Below, piece by piece: positions 6,273 through 11,822 of a stretch of DNA of 11,822 bases. The notes beneath the pieces were generated by a model. It had not been told where the DNA came from and did no database searches. It was given only the letters and a program-made list of their open reading frames with translations. This DNA comes from Bacteroidales bacterium (GTDB lineage Bacteria; Bacteroidota; Bacteroidia; Bacteroidales; UBA7960): NCBI GenBank assembly GCA_007132395.1, contig SLOR01000068.1, positions 1 to 11,822 on the forward strand, in the 5' to 3' direction. Numbering within the stretch: the first letter of the stretch is position 1; each line of letters starts with the position of its first letter. A program made the position numbers and the translations under genes.

Positions 6273-6920
6273 ATGAAGGTAAATCACAGAAAAACGGCGG
6301 CTTCTTTATGGTCTGTAGGATCGGTCATGTTTCCTGTGACTATCGTGTTATATGTATTTGTCTATCAGCCTGCTGTAGCGTCTGATGCAGAGAGAACCGC
6401 TCAACTGATAGAGAAATGGGCTTTCATTTCAGCTATCTGGCGGCTTGAAACCATTGCCGTGGTAATGCTGGCTATTTCTTCATGGTATTTTGCAACTGCT
6501 GAGAAAAACATGAGCTGGTTTCTGATCACCTTTGCTCACATTATAATGGTTACGATGTATGCAAACATGCTGGGCTATTATCCGGCGGCTGCACAATCCT
6601 ATGCAGAGGTTCCACACTTGTTTCCCATGGTCTTCGATACCGCGGTATGGATTTTCGGGTTTAGCAATTTCCTGTTCCTGACTGGAATGACATTCGTTTA
6701 CCTCTCGAGTGAAATTCTGAGTAAGTGGATAAAGTGGACAGGAGCCATGATCAGTGTCATTGGGGCTATGGGTGCTCTTGCCCTGTTCTTTGAGTGGTTA
6801 ACATTCGGAGACCTTATCATTGGCGGTCCGTTAATTTTAATCCTTTACCTGCTGAATGCATACCTGGGACTTAAACTTGCAAAAGATCATGAGTCTTCGA
6901 CACCTCAGGGCAATCCATAA
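6273..6920 (+). CDS. Six-helix membrane protein, unknown function
   Basis: 215 residues. Six hydrophobic segments are visible at about 13-33, 50-74, 82-104, 117-146, 153-177 and 181-203. The N-terminus is basic (MKVNHRK) and the tail polar (AKDHESSTPQGNP), suggesting both ends inside the cell. The loop between segments 1 and 2 is acidic/polar (ASDAERTAQLIEKW). WRLET at 56-60 and YANMLGYYPAAA at 96-107 are candidate conserved sites. It loosely recalls DUF4386-like integral membrane proteins, but I would not assign it. It follows the NTF2-like lipoprotein after 18 bases, so the two are very likely co-transcribed. Possible roles, all inference, are sensing, small-molecule transport, or a membrane partner for the lipoprotein domain. 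Confidence 0.72.
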   Translation: MKVNHRKTAASLWSVGSVMFPVTIVLYVFVYQPAVASDAERTAQLIEKWAFISAIWRLETIAVVMLAISSWYFATAEKNMSWFLITFAHIIMVTMYANMLGYYPAAAQSYAEVPHLFPMVFDTAVWIFGFSNFLFLTGMTFVYLSSEILSKWIKWTGAMISVIGAMGALALFFEWLTFGDLIIGGPLILILYLLNAYLGLKLAKDHESSTPQGNP

Positions 6921-6953
6921 TGAGCACGGGCAAATTTCAGGCTTTGTTTTTTT

Positions 6954-6988
6954 ACCACGAAGGCACAAAGACACGATGGAGCACGAAG
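6954..6988. repeat. CACGAAG-type degenerate repeat between operon genes
   Basis: The 96-base gap between the two membrane-protein genes contains ACCACGAAGG, CACAAAGACACGATGG and AGCACGAAG, three to four near-copies of a CAC(G/A)AAG unit in about 35 bases. From general knowledge, similar CACGAAG/CACAAAG strings recur in intergenic regions of many environmental bacterial genomes. It interrupts an otherwise compact gene cluster and may be a recent insertion. A T7 run precedes it. Confidence 0.45.
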
Positions 6989-7016
6989 TGAAAACCAAAA
7001 CCCAAAAGACATTTTC

Positions 7017-7472
7017 ATGACACAAAATCTCAAAACATCAAAAATTGCAAGAGTTACAATAGCTACAGTTGTTGGGACTCTCCTGCTTGCGGTCTTTGAG
7101 GCCATCACCTATGCAGTAATTATACCCGACCTCGTTGATGCAAACCGGATTTCGTATGATGGCCTCTATAGGGAGCAGCCTGCCCTCGTTCCATTTCTTC
7201 TCTTCAATTTACTATGGGCCTCACTGCTCGCATGCTTGTTTGAGTACTGGGCAAATATCCGGACATTCGCTCGTGGAGCCGCGGCGGGTGCTGTTATTCT
7301 GGGAGTCATTTTTACCGGTATCAACCTCGGATTCATCGCCTTCTTCAACATGCTCGAAAATGTATTCGTGATCGTTCCGGTGAAGGTGGCGTTCATGGCA
7401 ATTACCGGTGCAGTTACGGGAGGAGTAATAGCTGTAATTTTGGGTTGGGGAAACCGAAAAGTCATTCGATAG
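7017..7472 (+). CDS. Four-helix membrane protein, unknown function
   Basis: 151 residues starting at the ATG at 7017 (MTQNLKTSKIAR). Four hydrophobic segments at about 12-37, 56-76, 86-110 and 117-143. The last three are rich in small residues (RGAAAGAVILGVIFTGINLGF and GAVTGGVIAVILGWG), a pattern typical of tightly packed helices. The loop between helices 1 and 2 is charged and aromatic (PDLVDANRISYDGLYREQPAL) and is probably periplasmic. A basic C-terminus (GNRKVIR) suggests the end is inside. I recognise no named family. It lies 96 bases after the six-helix protein and 29 before the second NTF2-like gene, all on the same strand, so it probably belongs to the same operon despite the repeat in the first gap. 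Confidence 0.68.
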   Translation: MTQNLKTSKIARVTIATVVGTLLLAVFEAITYAVIIPDLVDANRISYDGLYREQPALVPFLLFNLLWASLLACLFEYWANIRTFARGAAAGAVILGVIFTGINLGFIAFFNMLENVFVIVPVKVAFMAITGAVTGGVIAVILGWGNRKVIR

Positions 7473-7501
7473 ATTAAATTCATAAACTAAACAACAGCAC
7501 G

Positions 7502-8092
7502 ATGAAAACTTTACTCTCATTTATTCTGATCGTTTCCCTGAATGTGAACCTTCAGGCGCAATCAGATACAGCTTCAGCGATAAGTCAAACCGAGATCAAC
7601 AAACAGATCGTAAATGGGTTTTACCGGGATTTGTGGTTTACAAACAATACCGATAACTATGCCCGGTATGTAGCAGATGAGTATATCGCCCATGATATCG
7701 GTGACCGGAAAAATTCGGTCGAACCAGCCGTAGAACAGAAGAAAATCGCAGATCGTTTCTGGAAACATACTACCAACTGGAGAACCAGCGTCGATTTTCA
7801 AATCGCCGAGGGTGATCTGGTTGCTACACGATGGAGGATGACAGCGGAGCCGAAAACACTATTGGGATGGATCCTGGTCGGGAAAAGTGATGAATTGCCG
7901 ATTATCAATGTCATGAGAATCCAGGACGGAAAGATTGTTGAATTCTGGAATCACCGGCACGACATCGATACGCGAATGTCAAGACTGCCCCTCATTTTGC
8001 GGGGGCTTTTGATTGGGCTGCTGATTGCCCTGATCCCCACATTCATTGCATTCAGGCAAAGGCGGATTATAAATAAGCTAAGAGCCAAATAG
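7502..8092 (+). CDS. Secreted SnoaL/NTF2-like protein with C-terminal membrane helix
   Basis: 196 residues. A Sec-type signal peptide, MKTLLSFILIVSLNVNLQAQ, is likely cut after AQ (position 20). A SnoaL-like domain covers about 30-157: INKQIVNGFYRDLWF, YVADEYIAHD with His64, the core strand GDLVATRWRMTAEP (104-117), and INVMRIQDGKIVEFWNHRHDID (135-156), which is the usual final strand pair of this superfamily. The typical polyketide-cyclase PTG motif is replaced by WILVGKSDELP. The C-terminus adds a hydrophobic helix (LPLILRGLLIGLLIALIPTFIAF, 162-184) followed by RQRR, so the domain sits outside the cytoplasmic membrane with a short basic tail inside. Adding a membrane anchor to a SnoaL domain is uncommon and links it to its membrane-protein neighbours. 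Ligand unknown. Confidence 0.8.
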   Translation: MKTLLSFILIVSLNVNLQAQSDTASAISQTEINKQIVNGFYRDLWFTNNTDNYARYVADEYIAHDIGDRKNSVEPAVEQKKIADRFWKHTTNWRTSVDFQIAEGDLVATRWRMTAEPKTLLGWILVGKSDELPIINVMRIQDGKIVEFWNHRHDIDTRMSRLPLILRGLLIGLLIALIPTFIAFRQRRIINKLRAK

Positions 8093-8176
8093 GTGAGATT
8101 GAATAAAAATGAACTCCGATACACCTTTAAAACCCATGAATGGAGGATTGAAAAACAACTGAAAAAGTCAGGTGCC
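8093..8176 (+). other. Short spacer after the NTF2/membrane cluster
   Basis: Between the stop of the SnoaL-like gene and the amidohydrolase remnant. The only frame is a 16-codon ATG run at 8109-8156, without a signal for translation; no terminator is evident. I see nothing else. Confidence 0.4.
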
Positions 8177-8372
8177 ATGAAAAGACCACTCTTGCATGTA
8201 TTTATTGCAATAATACTCCTGTCGGGATGCAGTCAATCCCATCCACGACATCACTAACACGCAGCGTATCCGGGCCGTGATTGCCAACGGGCAACTCTAC
8301 CGCCGCACCCACCTTGACCGGCTCTTGGCCGAGGTGGAGGCAACTGTAAAAAAGACTGACACGCAAGAGTAA
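8177..8372 (+). pseudogene. Remnant of a lipoprotein-type amidohydrolase gene
   Basis: Two readable pieces abut. From ATG 8177 a complete lipoprotein signal peptide is encoded (MKRPLLHVFIAIILLSGC, lipobox LSGC), then a stop at 8255-8257. Shifted by one base, a frame from 8235 to the TAA at 8370-8372 reads NPIHDITNTQRIRAVIANG and then QLYRRTHLDRLLAEVE. This matches the C-terminal end of imidazolonepropionase-like/amidohydrolase-family proteins, where NP-x-x-DI, a V-x-x-NG turn and LD-x-LL are standard. Exported amidohydrolases of Bacteroidota usually begin with such a signal peptide, so the simplest reading is one gene that lost its metal-binding barrel by internal deletion and was frameshifted at the joint. 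A junction of two unrelated genes is the alternative. No function is expected, though a 26-residue lipopeptide could still be made. Confidence 0.6.
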
Positions 8373-8598
8373 AGGCACGATAGAAAATGTAGCAACAGCA
8401 CGAGCTTGCATGCCAATGGCTGAATGGCTGCAATAGAACAAATGGTCAGGCCAGGGGTGCGGGTGCCGTTCACCTGGTATGGGAGTTCACCCGTGAATTC
8501 CTCTAAATGCCGAAAACTTTTAAAGCAACCCAAATTATAAACAATTTCAATTTTTGTCTGTTGAATATATTGATTATGAACCTTAAATTATAAATGTT
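8373..8598. other. Spacer between pseudogene and small membrane protein
   Basis: No credible gene. It contains a TTCAC-CC-GTGAA palindrome (8485-8496) preceded by a direct copy of GTTCACC at 8469-8475, then AT-rich sequence that should hold the promoter of the next small gene; TTTG at 8553-8556 lacks a good -7 partner. The GC-rich half (8400-8500) may be further decayed coding sequence. Confidence 0.35.
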
Positions 8599-8784
8599 AT
8601 GGATATTAGAGAAGAATATGAAGCCAGGATTAAAAAACTTGAAAGCTTTATTGAGGACAAAGGATTTGGTTCTAAACAGCTAAAGAAGGCCAAAAAAGTA
8701 CAGAGAAGCATCAATACGGTTGTTTTTCTGGGCAGCTTAATAACTGTTGCCGGGCTTACGATTTGGGCCCTTAACAGAGATTAG
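8599..8784 (+). CDS. Small single-helix membrane protein
   Basis: 61 residues: a charged, probably helical head (MDIREEYEARIKKLESFIEDKG, then KQLKKAKKVQRS) followed by one hydrophobic segment, NTVVFLGSLITVAGLTIWAL (39-58), and the tail NRD. The basic stretch before the helix predicts the N-terminal head in the cytoplasm. The ATG at 8599 is preceded by the A/T-rich leader typical of the neighbouring genes, and the frame has a natural amino-acid make-up, which supports a real gene despite its size. I know no named family. It is a stand-alone unit between a pseudogene and a convergent dinB. The heptad-like spacing of Leu/Ile in the head could form a short coiled coil and allow oligomerisation. 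Confidence 0.65.
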   Translation: MDIREEYEARIKKLESFIEDKGFGSKQLKKAKKVQRSINTVVFLGSLITVAGLTIWALNRD

Positions 8785-8792
8785 ACATTCAA

Positions 8793-8819
8793 CCATAGCG
8801 CAGCCTGGTTGCGTTATGG
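8793..8819 (+). terminator. Hairpin after the small membrane protein gene
   Basis: A 10-bp stem with one G-T pair, CCATAGCGCA (8793-8802) against TGCGTTATGG (8810-8819), around a 7-base loop, starting nine bases after the stop codon. No U-tract directly follows (ATAAAAACAC), so it may act with the second, stronger hairpin downstream. Confidence 0.4.
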
Positions 8820-8847
8820 ATAAAAACACATTATTTTTTACAGTATA

Positions 8848-8891
8848 TAAAGCAGCTGTGAAGGGAGTGCATTCCCTTCACAGCTGCTTTA
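8848..8891. terminator. Strong bidirectional hairpin between convergent genes
   Basis: A perfect 19-bp inverted repeat, 8848-8866 against 8873-8891 (core AGCAGCTGTGAAGGGA), with a 6-base loop GTGCAT. It ends five bases before the dinB stop codon on the minus strand and lies 64 bases after the small membrane protein gene on the plus strand, the classic place for a terminator shared by converging transcripts. T-tracts are short: ACATTTT on the plus side and none close on the minus side. Confidence 0.7.
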
Positions 8892-8895
8892 CATT

Positions 8896-10041
8896 TTACC
8901 CTACCGCCCTTTTTACCGCGTTTCTGCCGTAGCGCTGCCTTATCTTGTCCATAGCCTGGTACAGGTTTATCATCTCAGGAGTATCTTCGAAAAGTTGTAG
9001 CTGCTGATTGCCGCTTACCAGGTGACTCAGGCGCACCCCCACCAGGCGGATAAGCATGCGGCGGGTGTAGAGCTTGCGGAAAAGTTCTTTGGCCGTTTGT
9101 ATAAGCACGTGGTCGAAAGCGGTGTAGGGGATGCGCTTTTGCAGGGTGTGGGTGTCGAAGTTGGCATAGCGGATTTTTACGGTGATGCAGGCGGTGAGCT
9201 TGTTTTTGCAGCGCAGGTCGTAGCACAGCCCTTCCACCATGGAGGTGAGCAGGTTGTTGATGTGGCCAATGTCGATGGTGTCTTGTTCAAAGGTATTTTC
9301 GGTGCTGATGGATTTGCGCTCCCAATGGCTGTATACCGGGGTGTTGTCGATGCCCTGTGCCCGCTTCCATATCTCTATGCCGTTTTGGCCCAGCAGGCGC
9401 TCCAGCATCTCCATGGGCATTTGCTGCAGCAGTGCCACCTTGTCGATGCCCAGGTTGCGCAGGTTGATGTAGGTTTTTTCTCCAATCATAGGGATTTTGC
9501 GGATGGACAAAGGAGCCAGGAAGGGAATGATGCCCGCCTGCTCCACGTACAGCTCCCCGTTGGGTTTGGCCTCGCCGGTGGCTACCTTGGCCACGGTTTT
9601 GTTGGCCGACAGCCCGAAACTGATGGGCAGGCCCGTTTCCTTGATGATGGTATGGCGCAGCTCGTGTGACCACTTCAGGCTGCCGAAGAAACGGTCCATG
9701 CCGGTGATGTCGATGTAGTGTTCATCGATGGAGGCTTTTTCGTACAGGGGGGCTTTGTGGGCAATCACTTCGGTTACCAGGTTGGAGTAGCGGGTGTATG
9801 ACTCCATATCGCCGCGTATCACAATGGCTTCGGGACACAGTTGCAGGGCCCGCCTCATGGGCATGGCCGAGCGCACACCAAAGCGGCGCGTTTCGTAGCT
9901 GCAACTGGCCACCACACCACGGCCCGATGTGCCCCCGATGATTACGGGTTTACCCTCCAGGCTGCTGTTAATGAGCCGCTCTACCGATACAAAAAAGGTG
10001 TCGAGGTCCAGGTGTACGATATGTCGGTTTGTGGTTTCCAT
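8896..10041 (-). CDS. dinB: DNA polymerase IV (Y-family translesion polymerase)
   Basis: 381 residues, a full-length member. It copies past damaged template bases with low fidelity and binds the sliding clamp. Palm motifs: HLDLDTFFVSVE with metal-binding Asp12 and the steric-gate position Phe17; SYETRRFGVRSAMP (48-61), the nucleotide-binding finger motif; and ASIDEHYIDIT with catalytic Asp106 and Glu107. GLSANKTVAKVA (143-154) leads into the thumb helix-hairpin-helix (IPMIGEKTYINLRNLGI). The little-finger domain covers about 240-345. Near the C-terminus, QLQLF (347-351) is a good clamp-binding motif, followed by the DKIRQRYGRNAV tail common in Bacteroidota. Divergently placed from an XRE/S24 repressor, which suggests damage-inducible control. 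The gene is clearly more GC-rich than the genes to its left. Long open frames on the opposite strand are a by-product of that composition. Confidence 0.95.
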   Translation of the reverse strand: METTNRHIVHLDLDTFFVSVERLINSSLEGKPVIIGGTSGRGVVASCSYETRRFGVRSAMPMRRALQLCPEAIVIRGDMESYTRYSNLVTEVIAHKAPLYEKASIDEHYIDITGMDRFFGSLKWSHELRHTIIKETGLPISFGLSANKTVAKVATGEAKPNGELYVEQAGIIPFLAPLSIRKIPMIGEKTYINLRNLGIDKVALLQQMPMEMLERLLGQNGIEIWKRAQGIDNTPVYSHWERKSISTENTFEQDTIDIGHINNLLTSMVEGLCYDLRCKNKLTACITVKIRYANFDTHTLQKRIPYTAFDHVLIQTAKELFRKLYTRRMLIRLVGVRLSHLVSGNQQLQLFEDTPEMINLYQAMDKIRQRYGRNAVKRAVG

Positions 10042-10050
10042 AATGGTATT

Positions 10051-10194
10051 GGAAAAGAGGGGACGGAAAAGGGAAAAGGGAGACCGGAAACCGGAGAACG
10101 GAGACAGGGAAGGGTTTAATGTTTCAGCCCCCTTCCAGCTTCGAGCCTCCAGCTTCTAACCCCTTCCATCTTCCAGTCTCGAGCTTCCATCTTT
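10051..10194. repeat. Purine tract and pyrimidine-rich degenerate repeats
   Basis: From 10051 to about 10114 the plus strand is almost all purine, with repeating GGAAAAGGG, GACCGGAAACCGGAG and AACGGAGACAGGG units of 6-8 bases. From about 10125 to 10194 it turns pyrimidine-rich, with near-copies of CTTCCAGCTTCGAG, CCTCCAGCTTCTA and CTTCCATCTTCCAGTCTCGAG. It does not look coding. The two halves are of opposite strand bias and partly complementary, so pairing between them is possible. It makes up most of the dinB leader. Confidence 0.55.
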
Positions 10195-10220
10195 AAAATG
10201 TTCGTAAAAAAATCAAAAAA

Positions 10221-10256
10221 CACGTTTGTAATGTAATCAAAAGTGTGGTATCTTTG
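10221..10256 (+). promoter_or_regulatory. Bacteroidota-type promoter of the repressor gene, with possible operator
   Basis: TTTG at 10225-10228 and TATCTTTG at 10249-10256 are separated by 20 bases, an exact fit to the -33/-7 promoter of the Bacteroidota primary sigma factor. Transcription would start near 10262, about 40 bases before the repressor ATG. An imperfect palindrome, CACGTTT (10221-10227) and AAAAGTG (10239-10245), overlaps the -33 box and spacer and could be an autorepressor site. On the minus strand the same place reads CACTTTTG, one base off a -7 box facing dinB. Confidence 0.6.
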
Positions 10257-10301
10257 ATATTGTTTTAGAAAAAAGTACAACTGTCATATAACGAGAATCC
10301 T

Positions 10302-11105
10302 ATGGAATTACACTTTGCCACCAATCTGAAGCTGATGCGCAAGCGGCGCAAACGCACCCAGGACGAGGTAGCTTTTTCTACCGGTATCAAGCGGCCTACC
10401 CTGAGCGGCTACGAAAACAGCGGGGTGCTGCCCAGCGTGGAAAACCTGCTGGTTATGTCTGATTATTTCGGCTTGTCGGCCGACACCCTGCTGCGGGTAG
10501 ATTTGCATCTGCTCTCGGAGTTTCAGCTTTCGCAGCTGGAGCGGGGAGGCGATGTGTATGTGCGGGGCAGCAACATCCGCGTGCTGGCCACTACCGTAGA
10601 TAAACACAACCGCGAAAATATCGAGCTGGTACCCGAAAAGGCCAAGGCAGGCTATACCAACGGCTTTGCCGACCCCGAGTACATCAAAGAACTGCCTCGT
10701 TTTCAACTGCCCTTTCTGTCGCCTAACAAAAAATACCGTAGCTTCCAGGTGAGCGGCGACTCCATGCTGCCGGTGCCCCAGGGAGCGTGGATTACCGGGG
10801 AATTTGTGCAGGACTGGGAACATATTGCCAGCGGCGAGCCGTATATCGTACTTACCCTTAACGACGGGGTGGTTTTCAAGATCGTGGAAAACCAGATTAA
10901 GGAAAGGGGCGTGCTGCGTCTGTATTCCCTCAACGCCCTTTACGAGCCCTACGACGTGCACGTGTCTGATGTGCGCGAGTTGTGGAAATTCCGTAATTTT
11001 ATCTCCGAAGAAATTCCCGGCGAAGCCGGCGGCAGCCACAACCTCACGCGCCTGGTGATGCAGCTTAAAAGAGAGGTGGAAGAAATTAAGGGAAAAATGG
11101 GGTGA
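10302..11105 (+). CDS. XRE/S24 LexA-like self-cleaving repressor
   Basis: 267 residues. An N-terminal XRE helix-turn-helix (about 6-62: NLKLMRKRRKRTQDEVA, then GIKRPTLSGYENSGVLPS) binds DNA. The linker holds KAKAGYTNGFADPEYI, with an Ala116-Gly117 bond where LexA-type repressors are cut. The C-terminal S24 peptidase-like domain (about 132-232) has FQVSGDSMLPVPQGAW with nucleophile Ser154 and GVVFKIVEN with general-base Lys193. The Ala-to-Ser (38) and Ser-to-Lys (39) distances are close to those of E. coli LexA (35 and 37). All parts for RecA-stimulated self-cleavage are therefore present. A short charged helix ends the protein (LTRLVMQLKREVEEIKGK). It lies divergent from dinB, so it is a good candidate regulator of the polymerase. 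It is not canonical LexA, whose DNA-binding domain is a winged helix. Other S24 XRE proteins are phage or ICE repressors, but no phage genes are visible here. Confidence 0.9.
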   Translation: MELHFATNLKLMRKRRKRTQDEVAFSTGIKRPTLSGYENSGVLPSVENLLVMSDYFGLSADTLLRVDLHLLSEFQLSQLERGGDVYVRGSNIRVLATTVDKHNRENIELVPEKAKAGYTNGFADPEYIKELPRFQLPFLSPNKKYRSFQVSGDSMLPVPQGAWITGEFVQDWEHIASGEPYIVLTLNDGVVFKIVENQIKERGVLRLYSLNALYEPYDVHVSDVRELWKFRNFISEEIPGEAGGSHNLTRLVMQLKREVEEIKGKMG

Positions 11106-11156
11106 TATTGCCGCAACAAAACAGCAACCGGTTTTGTGGAAAAAAAATAAGAGATT

Positions 11157-11822
11157 ATGAAATATGTAATGAACCGTAAAGCAAGCTTTGTGTTTCCGGC
11201 AAGGACATTGCTGTTTTTTTTGGTTTTTACCGCGCTAATGCAGGCCGGCTTGTCAGCCCGCGACTTACCTTACCCCAACAGCCATTTCGTGGTTTACGAC
11301 GGGCTGAAGATACATTACCGCCTGTGGGAGCCTGATGCTGATATGCCCCGGGGCAATGTGTTGATGGTACACGGCTTTGCCGGCTCTACTTTTACATGGC
11401 AGGAGGTTGCCGACAGTCTGCAGCAGCTAGGCTACCGTGCGGTGGCTGTGGATGTGCCGCCCTTCGGCTACAGCGACCGTGCTCCCCGGCAAAACCAGTC
11501 TACCACTTACAGAGCAGAGTTGTTCAACACGTTTTTGCAGCAGGAGTTCGGGTCGGGACAGTGGCACCTGGCAGGTCACTCCATGGGCGGTGCCATTGTG
11601 CAGGCCATGGCGCTGATGTATCCTGAGAATTACAGCAGCGTGAGTTTTGTGGGCGCCGCGCTGTTTTACTCCGTTGAGCCGGGTAGGGGGGCTGTGCCCG
11701 CCTGGTTGCGTTTCCCCGGCCTCACGGCTTTCCTGGGCAATATTGCCGACGCCTGGGTGCTTACCGACGACCGTGTGGAAGGACTACTGGCATCGGCCTA
11801 CGGGCAGCAGCCTGAGCCGGAA
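11157..11822 (+). CDS. Exported alpha/beta hydrolase, cut by window edge
   Basis: Open from ATG 11157 to the last base with no stop: 222 residues seen, 3' end missing. The N-terminus is a signal peptide or anchor (basic MKYVMNRK, hydrophobic TLLFFLVFTALMQAGLSA), so the enzyme is probably exported. The alpha/beta hydrolase fold follows: strand VLMVHGFAGSTFTW with the oxyanion-hole HGFAG (72-76), RAVAVDVPPFGYSDR (94-108), and the nucleophile elbow AGHSMGG with Ser142. The acid and histidine of the triad should lie beyond the edge. By sequence it resembles haloalkane-dehalogenase/epoxide-hydrolase/carboxylesterase-like members; substrate cannot be stated. It follows the repressor gene after 51 bases on the same strand without a visible terminator, so it could share the repressor transcript. 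GC-rich like its neighbours. Confidence 0.85.
   Translation, partial: MKYVMNRKASFVFPARTLLFFLVFTALMQAGLSARDLPYPNSHFVVYDGLKIHYRLWEPDADMPRGNVLMVHGFAGSTFTWQEVADSLQQLGYRAVAVDVPPFGYSDRAPRQNQSTTYRAELFNTFLQQEFGSGQWHLAGHSMGGAIVQAMALMYPENYSSVSFVGAALFYSVEPGRGAVPAWLRFPGLTAFLGNIADAWVLTDDRVEGLLASAYGQQPEPE

Noticed and set aside
6954..6988. CRISPR-like short repeat array
   Set aside because: Units are only 7-11 bases, degenerate and without spacers of constant length, and no cas gene is present.
8202..8533. Minus-strand open frames over the amidohydrolase remnant
   Set aside because: Antisense to the readable amidohydrolase C-terminal piece; no recognisable features.
9022..9669. Open frame of 215 codons on the plus strand inside dinB
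   Set aside because: It is antisense to a clear DNA polymerase IV. Its Gly/Val/His/Gln-rich composition is that of a complementary-strand artefact of a GC-rich gene, and no domain is seen.
10308..11039. Open frame of 243 codons on the minus strand over the repressor
   Set aside because: Mirror frame of the XRE/S24 gene, whose motifs are unambiguous; no start signals or family features.
11107..11150. Terminator after the repressor gene
   Set aside because: ACAAAAC/GTTTTGT can pair, but it is followed by an A-tract rather than a T-tract on the coding strand, so it does not look like an intrinsic terminator.

Overview
The window looks like a chromosomal segment of a Bacteroidota bacterium. The support is indirect but consistent: several lipoproteins with short N-terminal lipoboxes, genes with no obvious Shine-Dalgarno sequence behind A-rich leaders, -7 boxes of the TAnnTTTG type (one with a TTTG -33 box at the right distance), and a DNA polymerase IV next to an XRE/S24 repressor, a pairing common in that phylum. 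No tRNA, rRNA, CRISPR array or intact insertion sequence was seen.

Left part (1-2915): an orphan CheB-type methylesterase (134-715, +), a lipoprotein on the minus strand whose 3' end runs into a dispersed repeat (881-1435), and two tandem lipoproteins of unknown function (1797-2366 and 2391-2915). Middle part (2938-5334): a long imperfect hairpin with perfect 14-bp arms, then two recognisable metabolic genes. These are diaminopropionate ammonia-lyase (PLP enzyme, 3050-4168) and the two-domain threonylcarbamoyl-AMP synthase TsaC/Sua5 (4384-5334), which makes the intermediate for tRNA t6A37. Each has its own upstream spacer, so they are probably separate transcription units.

Centre-right (5335-8600): after a spacer of about 430 bp comes a four-gene same-strand cluster: an NTF2-like (DUF4440/SnoaL-type) lipoprotein, a six-helix membrane protein, a four-helix membrane protein, and a second NTF2-like protein with a signal peptide and a C-terminal membrane helix. 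Two pocket-type domains on the outer face of the membrane bracketing two unknown membrane proteins suggests one uncharacterised envelope module; that is inference. Downstream lies the wreck of an amidohydrolase gene (8177-8372), reduced to a lipoprotein signal peptide joined out of frame to the family's C-terminal segment. A 61-residue membrane microprotein follows (8599-8784).

Right part (8793-11822): two hairpins lie between the microprotein and the convergent dinB gene (8896-10041, -). Across a repetitive, strand-asymmetric spacer, dinB diverges from an XRE/S24 LexA-like repressor (10302-11105, +). The repressor keeps an Ala-Gly bond in its linker and the Ser/Lys pair expected for RecA-stimulated self-cleavage, and it has the best promoter in the window. 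The pair is a plausible LexA-independent DNA-damage switch controlling a translesion polymerase. An alpha/beta hydrolase gene starts 51 bp after the repressor and runs off the right edge. The dinB-repressor-hydrolase block is visibly more GC-rich than the NTF2/membrane cluster.
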